A stretch of 64,000 bases of DNA from Adiantum capillus-veneris (taxonomy: Eukaryota; Streptophyta; Polypodiopsida; Polypodiales; Pteridaceae). Below the pieces are notes generated by a model, which was given only the letters and a program-made list of their open reading frames with translations, had not been told where the DNA came from and did not search any database. Where the stretch lies: the NCBI GenBank assembly GCA_014529385.2, contig CM043946.1, forward strand, positions 33,064,558 to 33,128,557. The letters are read 5' to 3'. Below, piece by piece: positions 23,066-35,100 of this stretch; within the stretch, counting starts at the first letter, position 1; every line of letters begins with the position of its first letter. Position numbers and translations under genes: made by a program.

Positions 23066-25646
23066 ATACCAAAGCTGCCCTTCTAGAGGATGGTGAGGTC
23101 CATATGTGATGAAGCTACCTGGGGCACCAAAAGGTGGAAGGTGGTGGAAATAATGGCTCTACAAGAAGCAGCAGAGGACTTCCTACTGGAGTACTTCAGT
23201 GACATGACCATTGTTGCAGCCCATGCCCACAGGGTTACTATAATGGACAAAGATAGTGAGACACTGAAAAGAATAAGGTGGAGGTATGACAAACTACTCG
23301 TCCCCAATGTCTGCAAGGATAAGAAAATGAGGGAAATTTTGTTATACCCCCCGGAGCTAGTGCCACAACTCACAGTTGTAGATGTCACACATGATGTGAA
23401 TACAAGGGCAAGGGCAGAGACTATTGCTCGCCAAACAGAGGACATGAGGGAAGCAGAGCTTAAGGAGAAAGCAAAAGTAGCAGTGGAGTCCCATAGGCAA
23501 ACAGAATGCAATGTGACCCTATCCATAGAGGCAAGCAATCAAGAAACTCTACTTTCAATGAAGGATGGTTTGCTTGCAGAGATACCATTTGTAGATGGAG
23601 CCAGAAAGCTAGCTTTGGAAAAAGTGGACATTAATTTATTGCAGAATCCAGATGCTCAGATTTCAGACACAATTATCTATGCTTGTCTTAAGTAAGTGTT
23701 ACTATCTTGCTAGCTTTGAAAACTCAGATAATAGGTTTGCTAACTCAGGTAGAGTCTCTGCAGCCTGATCAAAAGTCAACTCTCACTGCACACCCACACA
23801 GAGGTGTTTCTTCTTGATCCACAAATGTCAGTGATTATTAGACAAAAGAACAGTCCATCTGGGACCTTTGAGAGTTGGTTTCTCCATTGTGCTATGCTGG
23901 AAGTTACTGTCATCATCTTTCCATATGAGAACAACCATCACTGGAGTCTCATATGCCTTGATGTTGACCAACCAGCAGTGTGGGTGTTCAATTCAATAAA
24001 AGGAACCCACCCTGAAATTAGGCTGTAAGTGTTTTGTATCAGAAAGTGTTTCTTATAGATATCCATGTAAATTTGAAGCCTCATGCTAACATCTTGACAT
24101 TGCTTTGTGCAGTTGTATAAAGAGGTTGTTGCTTGCCTATGGCAAGCTATGTGGAAGGTATGAACTATACAAGGCCCCAATCAAAGATGTACCTGTCCCA
24201 AATCAAACCGATGGAAATTCTTGCGGCTGGAGATGTCTTCTCCATGCAGAATATGTCCTGCAAAGCTACTTTGCATTAAAACCTTTCATGACTAAGGTAC
24301 CCATTTGGCAATGCATTCAGTTAGTTTTGGTTTAGTCTATAAAATAATTCTCACCATGTGGTCTTTCAATTTTGCAGAGTGCTTTAAAAAACTACACATA
24401 TGATTATTTGCAAACATACCGGGTAAGTTTAATACAACACCTGCTTACTATGTCTAGCCCTAGAGAGCTTGAAGATAGCGGCTTGGATGACCGCACTATT
24501 GATCTAACAAAACATGACGTGCCACCATGACAAACCCCTGCATCCGATACAGTGGAATCACAACGGGCCGAGGGGGTCATATCAGCAGAAGATGAAAGAG
24601 CCGAGGATGAGGAAAGGTCAAATGAGCATATGGAAGGTGCTAGTGTACAACCAGAGGAGACAATGAAAGAGCCAAGTCAGCCAGTGGAGGAGCCAAAAGA
24701 GCCTATTGCTGAAACCCAAGATGAGGAAAGAGCGCCTATAGATGAGCAAAAGGATATAGATGAGGAAAGCAGGCCTAGGGATGAGCAAACTGATATGGAT
24801 CAGGCAAGGATGTATGAGGCAAGCCGATCAACCGAGGGAGAGGAAAAGACCTTGGAGGAAACCTTGAATGAGGCAGAAAGAGCCATGGGGGAGACCCCTG
24901 ATGAAGATGTGAATGATGACTATGAAGATAAAGCAGAGGAGAGCAACAACGACATGAACACTACAGAGACCCGGTATGGACCCTTGCTACCTGTAGATAC
25001 GGTTGTTCCGGTAATGTTTATTCAAGTATGGCAAAATATGTTCAGCTTCTAACTACTTATATGTACTTGTCAACTTTTACAGAGGTTGATTATCTTGGAC
25101 GTCAATGGATTGCTGCTGATGCGGGTGCCTCTCGGTGACAGAGAACCCTTTGAGGATTTGCAAACGGTTCGGATGGGAACTTGTCGAGTCGTGGTTCGTC
25201 CAAGAACCAAGGAATTTATTCAGTTTCTTCTTCCACGCTTCAGAGTTGCCATATGGTCTTCAATGCAAAGGCAAAACTTGTCGCCACTAGTTGCAATAGT
25301 TTGCAGTGTATGCCACGCTCACACGTCAGATTTTGCCTTTTTGTATGATCAAAGAAAATGCGTTACCGTTGAGGGCCACTACCACCCTAAAAAACCACAC
25401 TTACCTCTTTTGTACAAACCGTTTAGCCAAATCGGTGTACCCTTTGATGCAACTAATACACTACTGATTGATGATACTCCTGAAAAGGGAGAACTAAATC
25501 CGCCGGGAACAACTGTCTCACCACCTTCTTTCGAGGGGCATTGCTTCGATTTTTACCTTGAAGACATTCTGATTCCATACTTACAGAAATTGTATCTCAG
25601 TCCATTGTTCACGGACGAGTTTGTACTTTCTAATGAATTAAGATGA
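23066..25646 (+). pseudogene. Histone-H3-like / Ulp1-like protease / FCP1-like HAD fusion gene
   Basis: Three modules run in one multi-exon gene. (a) 23,066-23,282 matches the H3 histone fold: IPKLPF, a TAG where H3 has Gln, RMVRSI, then MALQEAAEDFLLEYF (helix 2), AHAHRVTIMDKDS and RIRWR (helix 3). (b) After a charged helical region and an intron, 23,800-24,420 is a Ulp1/SUMO-protease-like C48 domain with NNHHWSLICLD (catalytic His), VWVFNS where the catalytic Asp is Asn, and NQTDGNSCGW (Gln and Cys). Introns lie at about 24,025-24,112 and 24,297-24,378. (c) An acidic Glu-rich linker (24,550-24,960; TGA at 24,528-24,530) leads through an intron (25,010-25,081) to 25,082-25,646, an FCP1/NIF-type HAD domain with ILDVNGLLL (second Asp replaced by Asn), VAIWSS and NTLLIDDTPEKG. 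The start is unclear because sequence upstream of 23,066 stays open without an ATG in frame. Stops at the H3 Gln and before the linker suggest recent decay. Confidence 0.7.
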
Positions 25647-25676
25647 CTCTTCTATCATGTCTTTGTCTTGTCTAAC

Positions 25677-25678
<2 letters not shown>

Positions 25679-25730
<52 letters not shown>
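25679..25730. repeat. (GA)n microsatellite between convergent genes
   Basis: A pure GA tract in the short gap between the stop of the H3-Ulp1-FCP1 gene and the stop of gene V. Confidence 0.95.
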
Positions 25731-25733
<3 letters not shown>

Positions 25734-25863
25734 ACATGGTAAAGAAATGTATTTCAAGCACACTTTTTCACAGGGCACAATTGAAAAATGAGCTCAATAA
25801 ACTTCATGTCTTGAAAGTCATTTGTATACACTTGGGTTCACAAGAATATCTGTTACATTGACA

Positions 25864-27272
25864 CTACTTCAACCCGACCATCCAACTCTTTGCACAAAAT
25901 ATCTTTTCCCTTCGCCTCATCACCTTACGGCCAGCTAGGAAAAAGGAAAAATCTGATAGGTCCTTGTCCATTGAATCTTCAATTATGTCATGCCGCAAAT
26001 GCTGAAGACTGCATAGCTCCCTTATTGTAACCACCAACAGTAGGCCATGCTCTTTATCAATCACTTCCACATCCACAGCAGGATTATCTTCCAAACCTAC
26101 AGAAACCTGGTCCATAGGAATGTACTTACCGTTGAGCATTTGTGATCGCATATACCAAAACGAGAGTAACAGTGATTGGCTTGCAATCATGTACTTGACA
26201 ACTAGAGTATCAAGCGCAACCTCGCACCGTAAACCAATCTCTTCCTTTGCATACCATCCTTTGTCAAGAAGTTTGTCACAAGATGACTGCTGAAATGACT
26301 TGCACATGAACATAGTTTTCGTAACTCGGATGTTGTAGCTATGAAACAGCTCTATGAAGAGTGCAACAGGATAGAAGTTTGCGATTCTAAACAGTTTGGT
26401 AGGAATAGAGCTACGTAGAGACCTTTGTATATCCTTGTAGAGCTTACTTCGCATTGCCTCCACCATTGTTTCCTCGGGAACTGGCCAGTCCACAGTGTTC
26501 CAATCGGTTGGTAGAGGCACTTTCACCAACATGCCATTCTTATTCCCTGAGCTGAGTTGGTAAAAGTGGTCATAAAAAAAGATTCCCTCATCAGCCAGTA
26601 TTTTGTTGCTCCTCCCTGAATACTGTAGAGAACCAATGTGGGCATGAACAACATGGAAGAGGCCTATTATGCACTCCACAGGCTCCCATTGCTCATAAGA
26701 AGAGGGATAAACATCTGCAATATATATAAGAAGAGTTAAACTAAGAGTATCAATAAGTACAAATGACAAATCTAATGTAACTGGGCTGTGAAGAATGGAG
26801 ACATTGCTCATAGCAAGCGGGAGAAACATTGCAAAATATATAAGAAAAGTTATAATGAGAGTATCAGTAAGTTCACATGTCAAGAGTACTTACAATTGCA
26901 ACGTGGTTGATGTATATCTGATACATTTCCACCGTTTGCTATCACCTCTGGATGGGTAAACACATGCTGAACAAGAACTTCCTTTACAGATCTTTTGCCT
27001 ATTTCAACTTTGAAATCCAACACTCTGGCCTTCCATGCTGAGCGGTAAACGTTGATACCACTAGACCTCTTGGGTCTTCTTGGTTGCATGAGGACCCATG
27101 AACCTTTGTTTATCCTTTGTCCAACCCATTGGTTCTCTGCACTTATTGAAGCTGGTATTGTAATTGAGGATATGCTACTACTTGGCCTTCTAGGCAAAGT
27201 GCAGTTGTTGGTTGTTGGTGTGAGAGACAGTAAACACCTGGAGCCTCTTGGGCGAGAAGACGTGGACGCCAT
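25864..27272 (-). CDS. Gene V: unknown two-exon protein of the four-gene element
   Basis: I do not recognise this protein. Exon 1 (27,272 down to about 26,895; ATG at 27,270-27,272, donor GTAAGT) has a Ser/Arg-rich start and then WVLMQPRRPKRSSGINVYRS and ARVLDFKVEIG...VLVQHVFTHPEV, which could be a small beta-barrel chromatin reader of BAH or Tudor type; that is a weak guess. Exon 2 begins at about 26,717 (acceptor TGCAG) and runs to a stop at 25,864 through WEPVECIIGLFHVVHAHIG, YDHFYQLSSGNKNGMLVKVP, ANFYPVALFIELFHSYNI and a basic C-terminus (GRKVMRRREKIFC). The reading frame is intact across about 400 residues. The intron carries a degenerate tandem duplication of the 3' splice region (26,690-26,880). 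Confidence 0.5.
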
Positions 27273-27665
27273 AGCTCTCAGAGAAAAGCTTCAGTGGAGG
27301 GAGATTCACTTTGAAAGCATTCTAATGGAGGGAAAGTGTTTTAGAATTCCAATATCTTGTGCGGGCTTAATGGTCACCCTCCAGTACGTTAATGACCATA
27401 AGAGAATATCAAAAGTGGGACCACATGCAAACACCTAAAAGCTCGGTAAAAGGAAGGAAATTACGATGCTACAATCCTAGATTCGTGAAAGTTTTATGCT
27501 ATTTTCCTATTTTTTGAGTCTTTCCACGTACTTTCCTACGTAACGTAGCCTTCGTGCTCATTGGACGCGCTCTATTATTCTCTCTTCATATGGCCCTCCA
27601 AATGACCTCTGAAATTTCCTAATGTCTTGTATCCTCGTCTTCACTAGATTTTTGTGTGAGCTTGG
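27273..27665. other. Right flank of the four-gene element: promoter region and junction
   Basis: About 390 bp without a gene. It should contain the promoter of gene V and the right end of the element. 27,592-27,624 is a 33-bp inverted copy of 16,412-16,444. Next to it the minus strand continues into gypsy gag sequence (QIAKLTQKSSEDED). No TATA box or clear terminus stands out. Confidence 0.4.
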
Positions 27666-29275
27666 CTATTTGTATTGCCTTACTTCTAGCTCTCTATCAG
27701 GCGTGTTACGCACATTTTTGGCACTAGATCGTCCGATAGCTTGGGCAAATGTTGCCAAGTCACCTAAGTGAGAAGGCATCGTGGGTAAAGGTGCTCCAAA
27801 GAGTACATGTGGAGTATATATTGGCATTGGGCTTGGCGTATAGGAAGCCCTTTGGCTCCAAGTTTGGTATGGTGTTGTGCCATGTGGTGGCCCAAAGTTC
27901 ATATGTGTGTCCGTAGGCATAGCAGACGTGGGATGTGACATGCTAATGCTAGCTGGTATGGTCCCATTGAAATAAGAGCTTGGATGTTGTGTTTGTGGAG
28001 ATTTAGTTGTTGAAACAATGGGAGGGGTAGGAGCTACATGAGCATGAGGACCCATAGGTGTATATGATTGATACACACTTGTAGGTACCATTGAAGGCAT
28101 TGAGCCATCATGTAGCGGTGCTTTACAAATGAGTTCCATGGCTTTTTTTTTGGCATGCCCATCACTGGGTAGGCATGGTATCCGTGGTGTCATCAAGAGA
28201 AAGATGAGCTAAACTTGGAAGGTAAAGCTATCATTTGTGGGCTCAGATTGTACAGACACCCCTGGCAAAACAACATATGGAGGATCCTTCGGGCTTATCG
28301 AGGGAGTGTCCATTTATCATAAAGTTGGTTGCTTAGCCTTCCCTATATCTAAGAATCTCATGAGACCTAATGAAGGCATGTGGATCCCTTTGTTCTACCT
28401 CTCCAACTCAATAACCCTATGGATGACATCACAAACTCTTTGTTGTTGCTCCTCTACGCTAGTAGCACCTGATGTGGATTGTAGGACATCTAACCAACCC
28501 ACGTGATAGGTGTGACCTGTGTATAGGTCGGTTAAAGTCTTTGTTTTTAGTTCATACTCCCAGTTTTCATGTAGAAATGCTCCCTCTAGGATTGAGGTTC
28601 TAGGGGTGTCCTTTGAACTAAATGCATTGTGGCTCTCTATGGGTTGACCCTTAGTGGTTGCTAATTCAAGAGCACTCAATTGCTTGACTAGCATAAATGT
28701 TGACATAGGGTCCTTCTCCTTTAGCTCTCTCCATTGCTCTGCCTTGTTGCGTAAGCTCTCAATTTCCTTTTCCTATCTGCAATGATATATCACTCAACCT
28801 CTTGCACTTCGGCAAGGCTTCTACCATCATGTAATATAACCTTGGAGGAAAATAGCTCTGAAGAGTCAGGGGGTGCAGTGACTGGATTATTCACATGCAC
28901 ACTCTCCAAGAGCATGGAGTGATGAATGATGAATTTACTTCCCCATCCCCCTTATTTACATCGTTAGCTCCATGTTTGGAGCGAGTGGCTCTACTCAAAG
29001 TCTCTTTTAAGCGGCTAAACATGCTCCGTGCAGACCGTGGGCCCATGGCATGCATGTCTTGGCTTGAACTATTGGGATTGGGCATCGGGTAACCCTTCAT
29101 GATGTTGTAGTCAAAGGAAGAGTCACTAGATGCAATACATGGGTCCTCAGGGTAATACCTTGTGTTCCCGTTGAGGACCTAGAGCCTAAGGTGGAGGAAT
29201 AATGAGTGCCTGCCATAAACGGAAACACTCTCTATGTGATCGTCATCTAGCACACGACCAGAGCATAGGTGCATG
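27666..29275 (-). pseudogene. Gypsy gag N-terminal part (continuation of the element at 7-16 kb)
   Basis: Minus-strand sequence homologous to the plus-strand gag start at 62,946-63,984: a MHL(R/C)SGRVL-like beginning near 29,270, SSSQDMHAM, RLKETLSRATRS, KHGANDVNKGDGEVNS, GQPIESH, LTDLYTGHTYHVGWLDVLQS and VIELER. It continues through a Pro/Ser/Thr-rich stretch (27,690-28,196; YTPMGPHAHVAPTPPIVS, TPYQTWSQRASYTPSPMPIY) to ATFAQAIGRSSAKNV. Stops and shifts at about 28,200, 28,760 and 28,890 break it. It supplies the gag front missing from the element whose capsid resumes at 16,492. Confidence 0.75.
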
Positions 29276-29830
29276 TGACCTCAACACTCTAAACGTGTTG
29301 ATAAGTGCCCATGAAGGCCACTCACCTAGTTTTTTTTTTGGGCGTTTGCAACCCGAATTTATCCTCAATTTTTTTGTTTTTATGGTCCTTTTTTCTAACC
29401 AAGCCATGAAATATGGCATGTGATAGCTCAAAACAAGCATCTGGGTTAGAGGGATGTGTCATGCTTTACACCCCTCAATTCGGTTACATAAAGCCCCCAA
29501 AATCCTAAAAATGATCTTTTCCTAGTCGGAATGAAGGCTAGAATTAGTAAGTCCAAAGGGTGAGTGTGAAATAAATGGTGGAGGACTTGAGGAACTTGCC
29601 CCACATGCCCTCCTCTCACTTGAGGTGCTAGTCTTTATATATATAGTAGCGTCTATACTATATTATAAGACTGAGGACTGAAGCAAGGGCCTGGGCTCGG
29701 GCTTGGGGAATGATCCCGATCCTTCCTTTTAATATGAGATTTTTTCTTTTTCCTTTTTGTTTTTTTTTTTAATTTTCTTTGGTCTCATATTTTTTGAGCT
29801 TTTTTTATATAAAATCATAGTACTTAGTTA
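29276..29830 (-). mobile_element. Gypsy 5' leader of the interrupted element
   Basis: Non-coding sequence homologous to the plus-strand leader at 62,610-62,945: the ATGC(T/C)(T/C)GTTTTGAGCTATCACA block lies at about 29,420-29,440 and a CCC(C/A)A(G/A)(A)CCCAAGCCC-like block at 29,690-29,715. The expected minus-strand LTR-A should follow to the right but I cannot find it. A (GA)n tract at 29,855-29,922 and unrelated sequence come next. Confidence 0.55.
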
Positions 29831-29837
29831 ACTTGGC

Positions 29838-29866
29838 ATGAACAATACTTTTGCGAGAGAGAGAGA

Positions 29867-29926
<60 letters not shown>

Positions 29927-30781
29927 AGAGAACATTACAACAGTTGAGGACCAAATTTATGTGGAGCCAGTCCCCCCTCCAATAGGCATTTGTATTATGG
30001 ATTCTCCCATCAAGAGAGAGTTGGTACATTACAATCTTTGTGTTCCTTGTGACCTAAGTGATGCAATGAAGATGGAAAGCTTCATGCATCACCAGCATAA
30101 TATAAACTCTGCTAAAAGCATTAACTATCACAAACCTCAGTCCCAAGGCCTCAAACACCTTCTAAGGTGGAGAGATCTAGTGGGGGATGAGGGTAGGGAA
30201 GAGGAAGAATAAACATTCCATAGGACAAAGAAGAAGTTCCTCACTTATCAGCACTCTTCTTGCTAGCATACATAATAGCATAGTAATGAGAAGATGGAGA
30301 AGATGGCAAGCTTAAGCTTAAGCTTAAGATGGCTCTTGGTTGGATTTGCATTCCATAGCCAAGAGTGTTGGTGTAGGCTCTCAACTTCTCTACTAGCTTG
30401 GAGAAGGAGATGGAGCTCTTGCACTTTGCACTTCACACAATGAGAGAGTGTGTGAGTGTGTGTGGGAGAGTTTACCCCCAAGCAACCCCCCTTCCTTCTT
30501 TGGTCAACTCCCCCTTGTAGCACATGCTTGAAGCTCATTGGACCCCTCCAAGCCTAGCCAATCACATGCAAGAGGCATATCAAGCAAGCATGCTAGCCTT
30601 GGGACAAGTGTCCCCCTTTCCCCTTTGAGAGAGAGGACTTAATAAATGCAAAAAAGATTAATTAAATTAACTAATTTATCATTGGACCCTTGGAAGGCCA
30701 ACCAATAGGCTTTAGGCACACCACGAGGGGGCAATATGTGTAGGAGCTTGACATGTGTCCTTGCTGCCTCTTGAGGCTTGG
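29838..30781. other. Unassigned segment with (GA)n and a HindIII-like triplet repeat
   Basis: This holds (GA)n at 29,855-29,922, a triplicated AAGCTT unit at about 30,307-30,330 (AAGCTTAAGCTTAAGCTTAA), a small (GT)n tract at 30,447-30,462, and otherwise non-coding sequence with C-rich blocks. It may be part of an LTR of another family. No protein or boundary can be supported. Confidence 0.4.
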
Positions 30782-30818
30782 TGTTAACCCTTATAGACAC
30801 CCTATCACCTTTGATGGA
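30782..30818 (+). mobile_element. LTR-A copy 2, 5' end (left of the MULE insertion)
   Basis: TGTTAACCCTTATAGACACC and following match the first 37 bp of the LTRs at 7008 (minus) and 61,644. The match stops at 30,818, exactly where the MULE begins, and LTR sequence resumes at 40,916. The final CCTTTGATGGA is repeated on the far side as CCTTTGACAGA. Confidence 0.75.
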
Positions 30819-30885
30819 ATTCTACCATAGCTCGAGCAAGCGTGAGCGAGCATACAAGAACCCGAGCGAATATCTATGATGGTGT
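30819..30885 (+). repeat. MULE left terminal inverted repeat
   Basis: Reading inward, the left end contains CTCGAGCAAG and CCCGAGCGAATATCTATGAT, matching the reverse complement of the right end at 40,845-40,915 with gaps. Identity is moderate (roughly two thirds by eye). Confidence 0.65.
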
Positions 30886-31865
30886 TGTTGTCAATGCATA
30901 TGGCCTAACAAGAAAACTATGCAAAACACAATATTAGTTTCTTTTTAAAAAATGGATATAGTTTCCTTTGTACATGGATCAATATTTCAAAACAAACCAA
31001 TAGCCATTTAAGGCACCACACATGAGCATTTGAAATTCTAACCAAATTGTTCCAAAGAGTAAATACTTCTTATCCAGGACTCAAAACATTAGAATATCAA
31101 CTCAAAAGTTTCCATCAAAACATGACAAGAACCATATGAAAATAACAAGACATGAATTTCAATTCTAACATCAATGCTACAAATTTCTATGTAGACTTTC
31201 CCCCTCCAATGCATTATCAATGCATATGACCTAACAATAAAATAAAGAAAAACATAATGCTAGTTTTTGAAAAAAAATGGACAGAGCTTCCTTTGTACAT
31301 GGATCAATATTTCAAAACATACCCATGAACCATTTAAGGCACCTCACAGGAGGATTTGAAATTGTAACCAAATTGTTCCAAAGAGTGAATACTTCTCATC
31401 CACGACTCAAAACATTGAAACATCGACTCAAAATTTTCCATCAAAATATGATGAGAACCATATGAAAATAACAAGACATGAATTTCAATTCTAACATCAA
31501 TGCTACAAATTTCTCAATTCTTATGATTGACTAGTCACATTCATTGTCGATGTAGAATTTCCCCCTCCAACGCGTTGTCAATACATATGACCTAACAAGA
31601 AAACAAAGAAAAACATAATACTAGTTTTTGAAAAAAATTGGACAGAGCTTCCTTTGTACATAGGTCAATATTTCAAAACAAAGCCATTAGCCATTTAAGG
31701 CACCTCATAGGAGGATTTGAAATTCTAACCAAATTGTTCCAAAGAGTGAATACTTCTCATCCACGACTTAAAACATTAGAACATCGACTCAAAAGTTTCC
31801 ATCAAAACATGACAAGAACCATATGCTACAAATCCCTCAATTCTCACACTCATCGTCGATGTAGA
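30886..31865. repeat. Tandem repeat array, three units of about 326-361 bp
   Basis: Three direct copies begin near 30,887, 31,213 and 31,574, each starting (T)(G/A)TCAAT(G/A)CATATG(G/A)CCTAACAA and including TTTGTACAT(G/A)(G/T)(A/G)TCAATATTTC, CCATTTAAGGCACC and CCATCAAAA(C/T)ATGA. The third unit is shortened and merges into the methyltransferase 3' flank. No convincing coding sequence. The position next to the left terminus suggests a subterminal array. Confidence 0.85.
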
Positions 31866-32107
31866 CATTCCGTTTCCGACGTGTCTCACAGATTTCAAAA
31901 TCGTATCGCATGTGCGCTTCCATGCTCCGAACCATCTCCTCTGCGTAGACCGGCATGGAACTTCCAACCAACAAGAAAATGCATCATCAAGACAAAATAC
32001 TAAACAAGACATATAAGCAATATCCATAAACACTAAATACCAATGTTGACATCAAAAGGATAAAAAAACATAAGCAATGTCAATGGCATAGTAAGACCTG
32101 GGCCTCA

Positions 32108-35100
32108 CTAGTCATCAAAGGGATTGACACGCGATGGCATATCATCCTCATCATCAATATCTAAGGAGGTGGAGGGGTCCTCTCTGCTCCGCTTTCTACG
32201 ACGGAGTAATGGTAGCACATATCCTAAAATCAATGGCTCATCAATGTCAAGCACAACACATGTCCGTCCTGATCCCACACAAGCCGCCAGTGCAAGGGCT
32301 GTACCACATCCAAGCTCCAAGAAAATACCTCCACGCCGACAAAGGAGCTCCACAAAGCATGCAACAAAATAATGGCTCCGTTGCAATCCACCTCGCAATG
32401 GATCGCCTGATGATGATCTAACTTGAGAGAGCTCCGGAACATGATGCATCATAAAAGAATCCGATGACTGCATGCCAAGGCGAGAAAATAGGACAGTGCT
32501 CTCTGCTACGAAGCACGGTGGACGCATACCTACTCGATGAACCATAAATAGCACAGAGCAAAGACACTGTAACAAAAGAGGCACGGTTAGAGAAAGAAAC
32601 AACATAAATCATTAGAGTATTAATACAAAGCAAGTGTGTCACCTCAATAGGACCGCCAAAACTCTCAAAATGACCATAGGCTCCATGATGGAGTACTACA
32701 ATATGTCGATGAACAACCATCTCTGCAGCATGACAAAACCTCTCCACCCATCCAATGGCCTCTCCTGTTCAAAGCATTAATTATTACAAACACTTACAAT
32801 GATTATTACTATCTTATGGCATGATCATAACAAAAGGATCTCTCACCCGCCGTAGACACCATGATTAGAAGCCAGCCTGAATCTGCTAGCGTCGAGAATT
32901 CCAAATGAACTCCAGCACGCACATGATCCTCACTGCAAATGTCCCAGTGAGGTAGAGTAGAGGAGACTACTAGTGACCCACCAAAGGGGAGATCCAAGAA
33001 AATGAAGTCAGTAGCCCATGGAACGTCTCTCCCCGCGCGAGTATATAGTGTAGCCTCCAAACGTGCCCGTGAAAGATGCTCATGTACGGGGATCCATATG
33101 GGATTCCAGATTCCAGCTCTAAAGTCTATAGCAATGGCAATGTAGTCCCCCACTATGGCCATGCACCGTGTGTCAACAAAACTAGATATGTTTTGTAGTG
33201 GAGACTCCACAAGATAAACAAATGAGATAGTCTTCCTAGCCATGATGGTGCCAGAAGACACTGGAGCATCACAACAATATAAAATTAGTCATCTATGAAG
33301 CATATTTTTGGAAATCATTAACAAAATTTTATAAGACATACCAGGCATTGAGCCCACATCCTTTTCTATGATCGTTTCCACAAATGTTTCCTTTTCCTTT
33401 TGAGAGTTGCACGCATCTTAAACAAAACATTTTAAGTCAAAATACTACTAACTTATGGTTGTTTCGCATGCCAAAGCGTAAACATACCTGCATGTCTCGC
33501 CTCTCTCTATATGCTGGTGGATTTTGTATCACAGCATCCCTCGACATCGTGTCATGCAGCTCTCTTTCACGACCAAGAACATGTTTTTTTTCCATATCTA
33601 TCCACCACAGACAATTCTCAATCTCCCATGCACTCAAGGTGCGCATACTGAGGGGTACATGCATGTGTCTTGAGGAGCCATCTGAGTCCATTGTCTTGCC
33701 AAAAAATGCATGGAAGGTAACACATTCTTGGATACCAAAAACATAAGGAATCTACAATGAACAGCTAACAAGTTACATGAAGCTCATCACATGAACATAA
33801 CAAATTAATAAAATTGCAATTAATAAATTGTTCACCTGAAAAACAAACGTTGTGCTGCCATTCGTAATGTATCTACCTTCTTCATGCCTGCTTCTCCACA
33901 TCCTTCGTCTTTGCTCCAAGAGACACTTCAAATGGAAACAAAAAGGGCCTGGCTTCAAATTTCATCTCCTCAAACTAGAATGTGAGGGTAGAGTCATGTG
34001 GCAAAGGCACAACTCCAAGCACATCCATAAGATCTGACACAAAATGAAATGCTCTTTCAAAGACTCATGCCAAAAAACCCTCTATACGAAGCCACCTACA
34101 ATTCCATAAAGAGTGAGAGAAAAAAAGGACAGCACAAAAAATTCAAGATTAATTATCAAGGATCATCTTACATGTGAAAGACGTGATCTCCTTTCTTAAG
34201 ACCATATGCACCCCTTGTAATCTTGTCCGCTTCAAGCAAAGAAATCCAATGAATCTTGTTTTGAACGGGAGCATCTTGGAGTGCTATTAAGTTTAATTTC
34301 TCCAATGTAGCCCAGCTATCATTACCCCATTTCAGAGACAAAACCCTTGCTAGCCAATCCGTCCCAAGGTTGGGATCCACAATGTTAAGTAACTGCAATA
34401 TGAGTATAAAAATGACAATTACTCTAATTACATATTGTACCATTCGCCACAAATAAAGAGTAGATGCAAACAAATAAAGTACCTTCCCAATACGATCTTG
34501 ATATTTGTGTGTGATCTCTTGGTGAATTCTCTCCTCTTTCTTTTTGAAGTCTTCGTCAGACAAACCATGCTTCACATTCAACATTCTCTTCTCTTTCTCT
34601 TTTGTCATTTGAATCTAAAATCCAAAATAAGCAAGACTATATTAATAATCACGCATACCAATGACAAAAGAAAGCATTTAATTTGATTCATACATCATAG
34701 ACCAATCTGCCAAGGTAACGTCGACTGAGCGGATACCAAGGCTTGGAACCTTTGGCATACTTTTTTCGTACGGTAGAAATTAGATTTTGATCCTTTTCGG
34801 GTAAACCGTTTAAGTACATCACATTATCCGCCGCACAGATGTGTGTGGTATTAAAGATCTCATCACGAAGATGAGTGGCAACCAGAGCATGAGTATTCAT
34901 GTTGCATTGATATATCATGTAAGCATTCAAATATATGATAACTTAAATAATAGCAAAGTTGAACAAGAGAAACACTTACAAGTTCATTCTTTGCAAACTG
35001 CTTAGCAACGCAATCTCAGGCACTTTGGTAGGATCTATGATAGTGCACAAAGCACGACAATTCTTCTCCTTAGAAGTGGAAAACCTTTCTTTGATTGCCT

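Noticed and set aside
30886-31865. CRISPR-like array
   Set aside because: Only three long units of unequal length, no short repeats with unique spacers, and a eukaryotic context.
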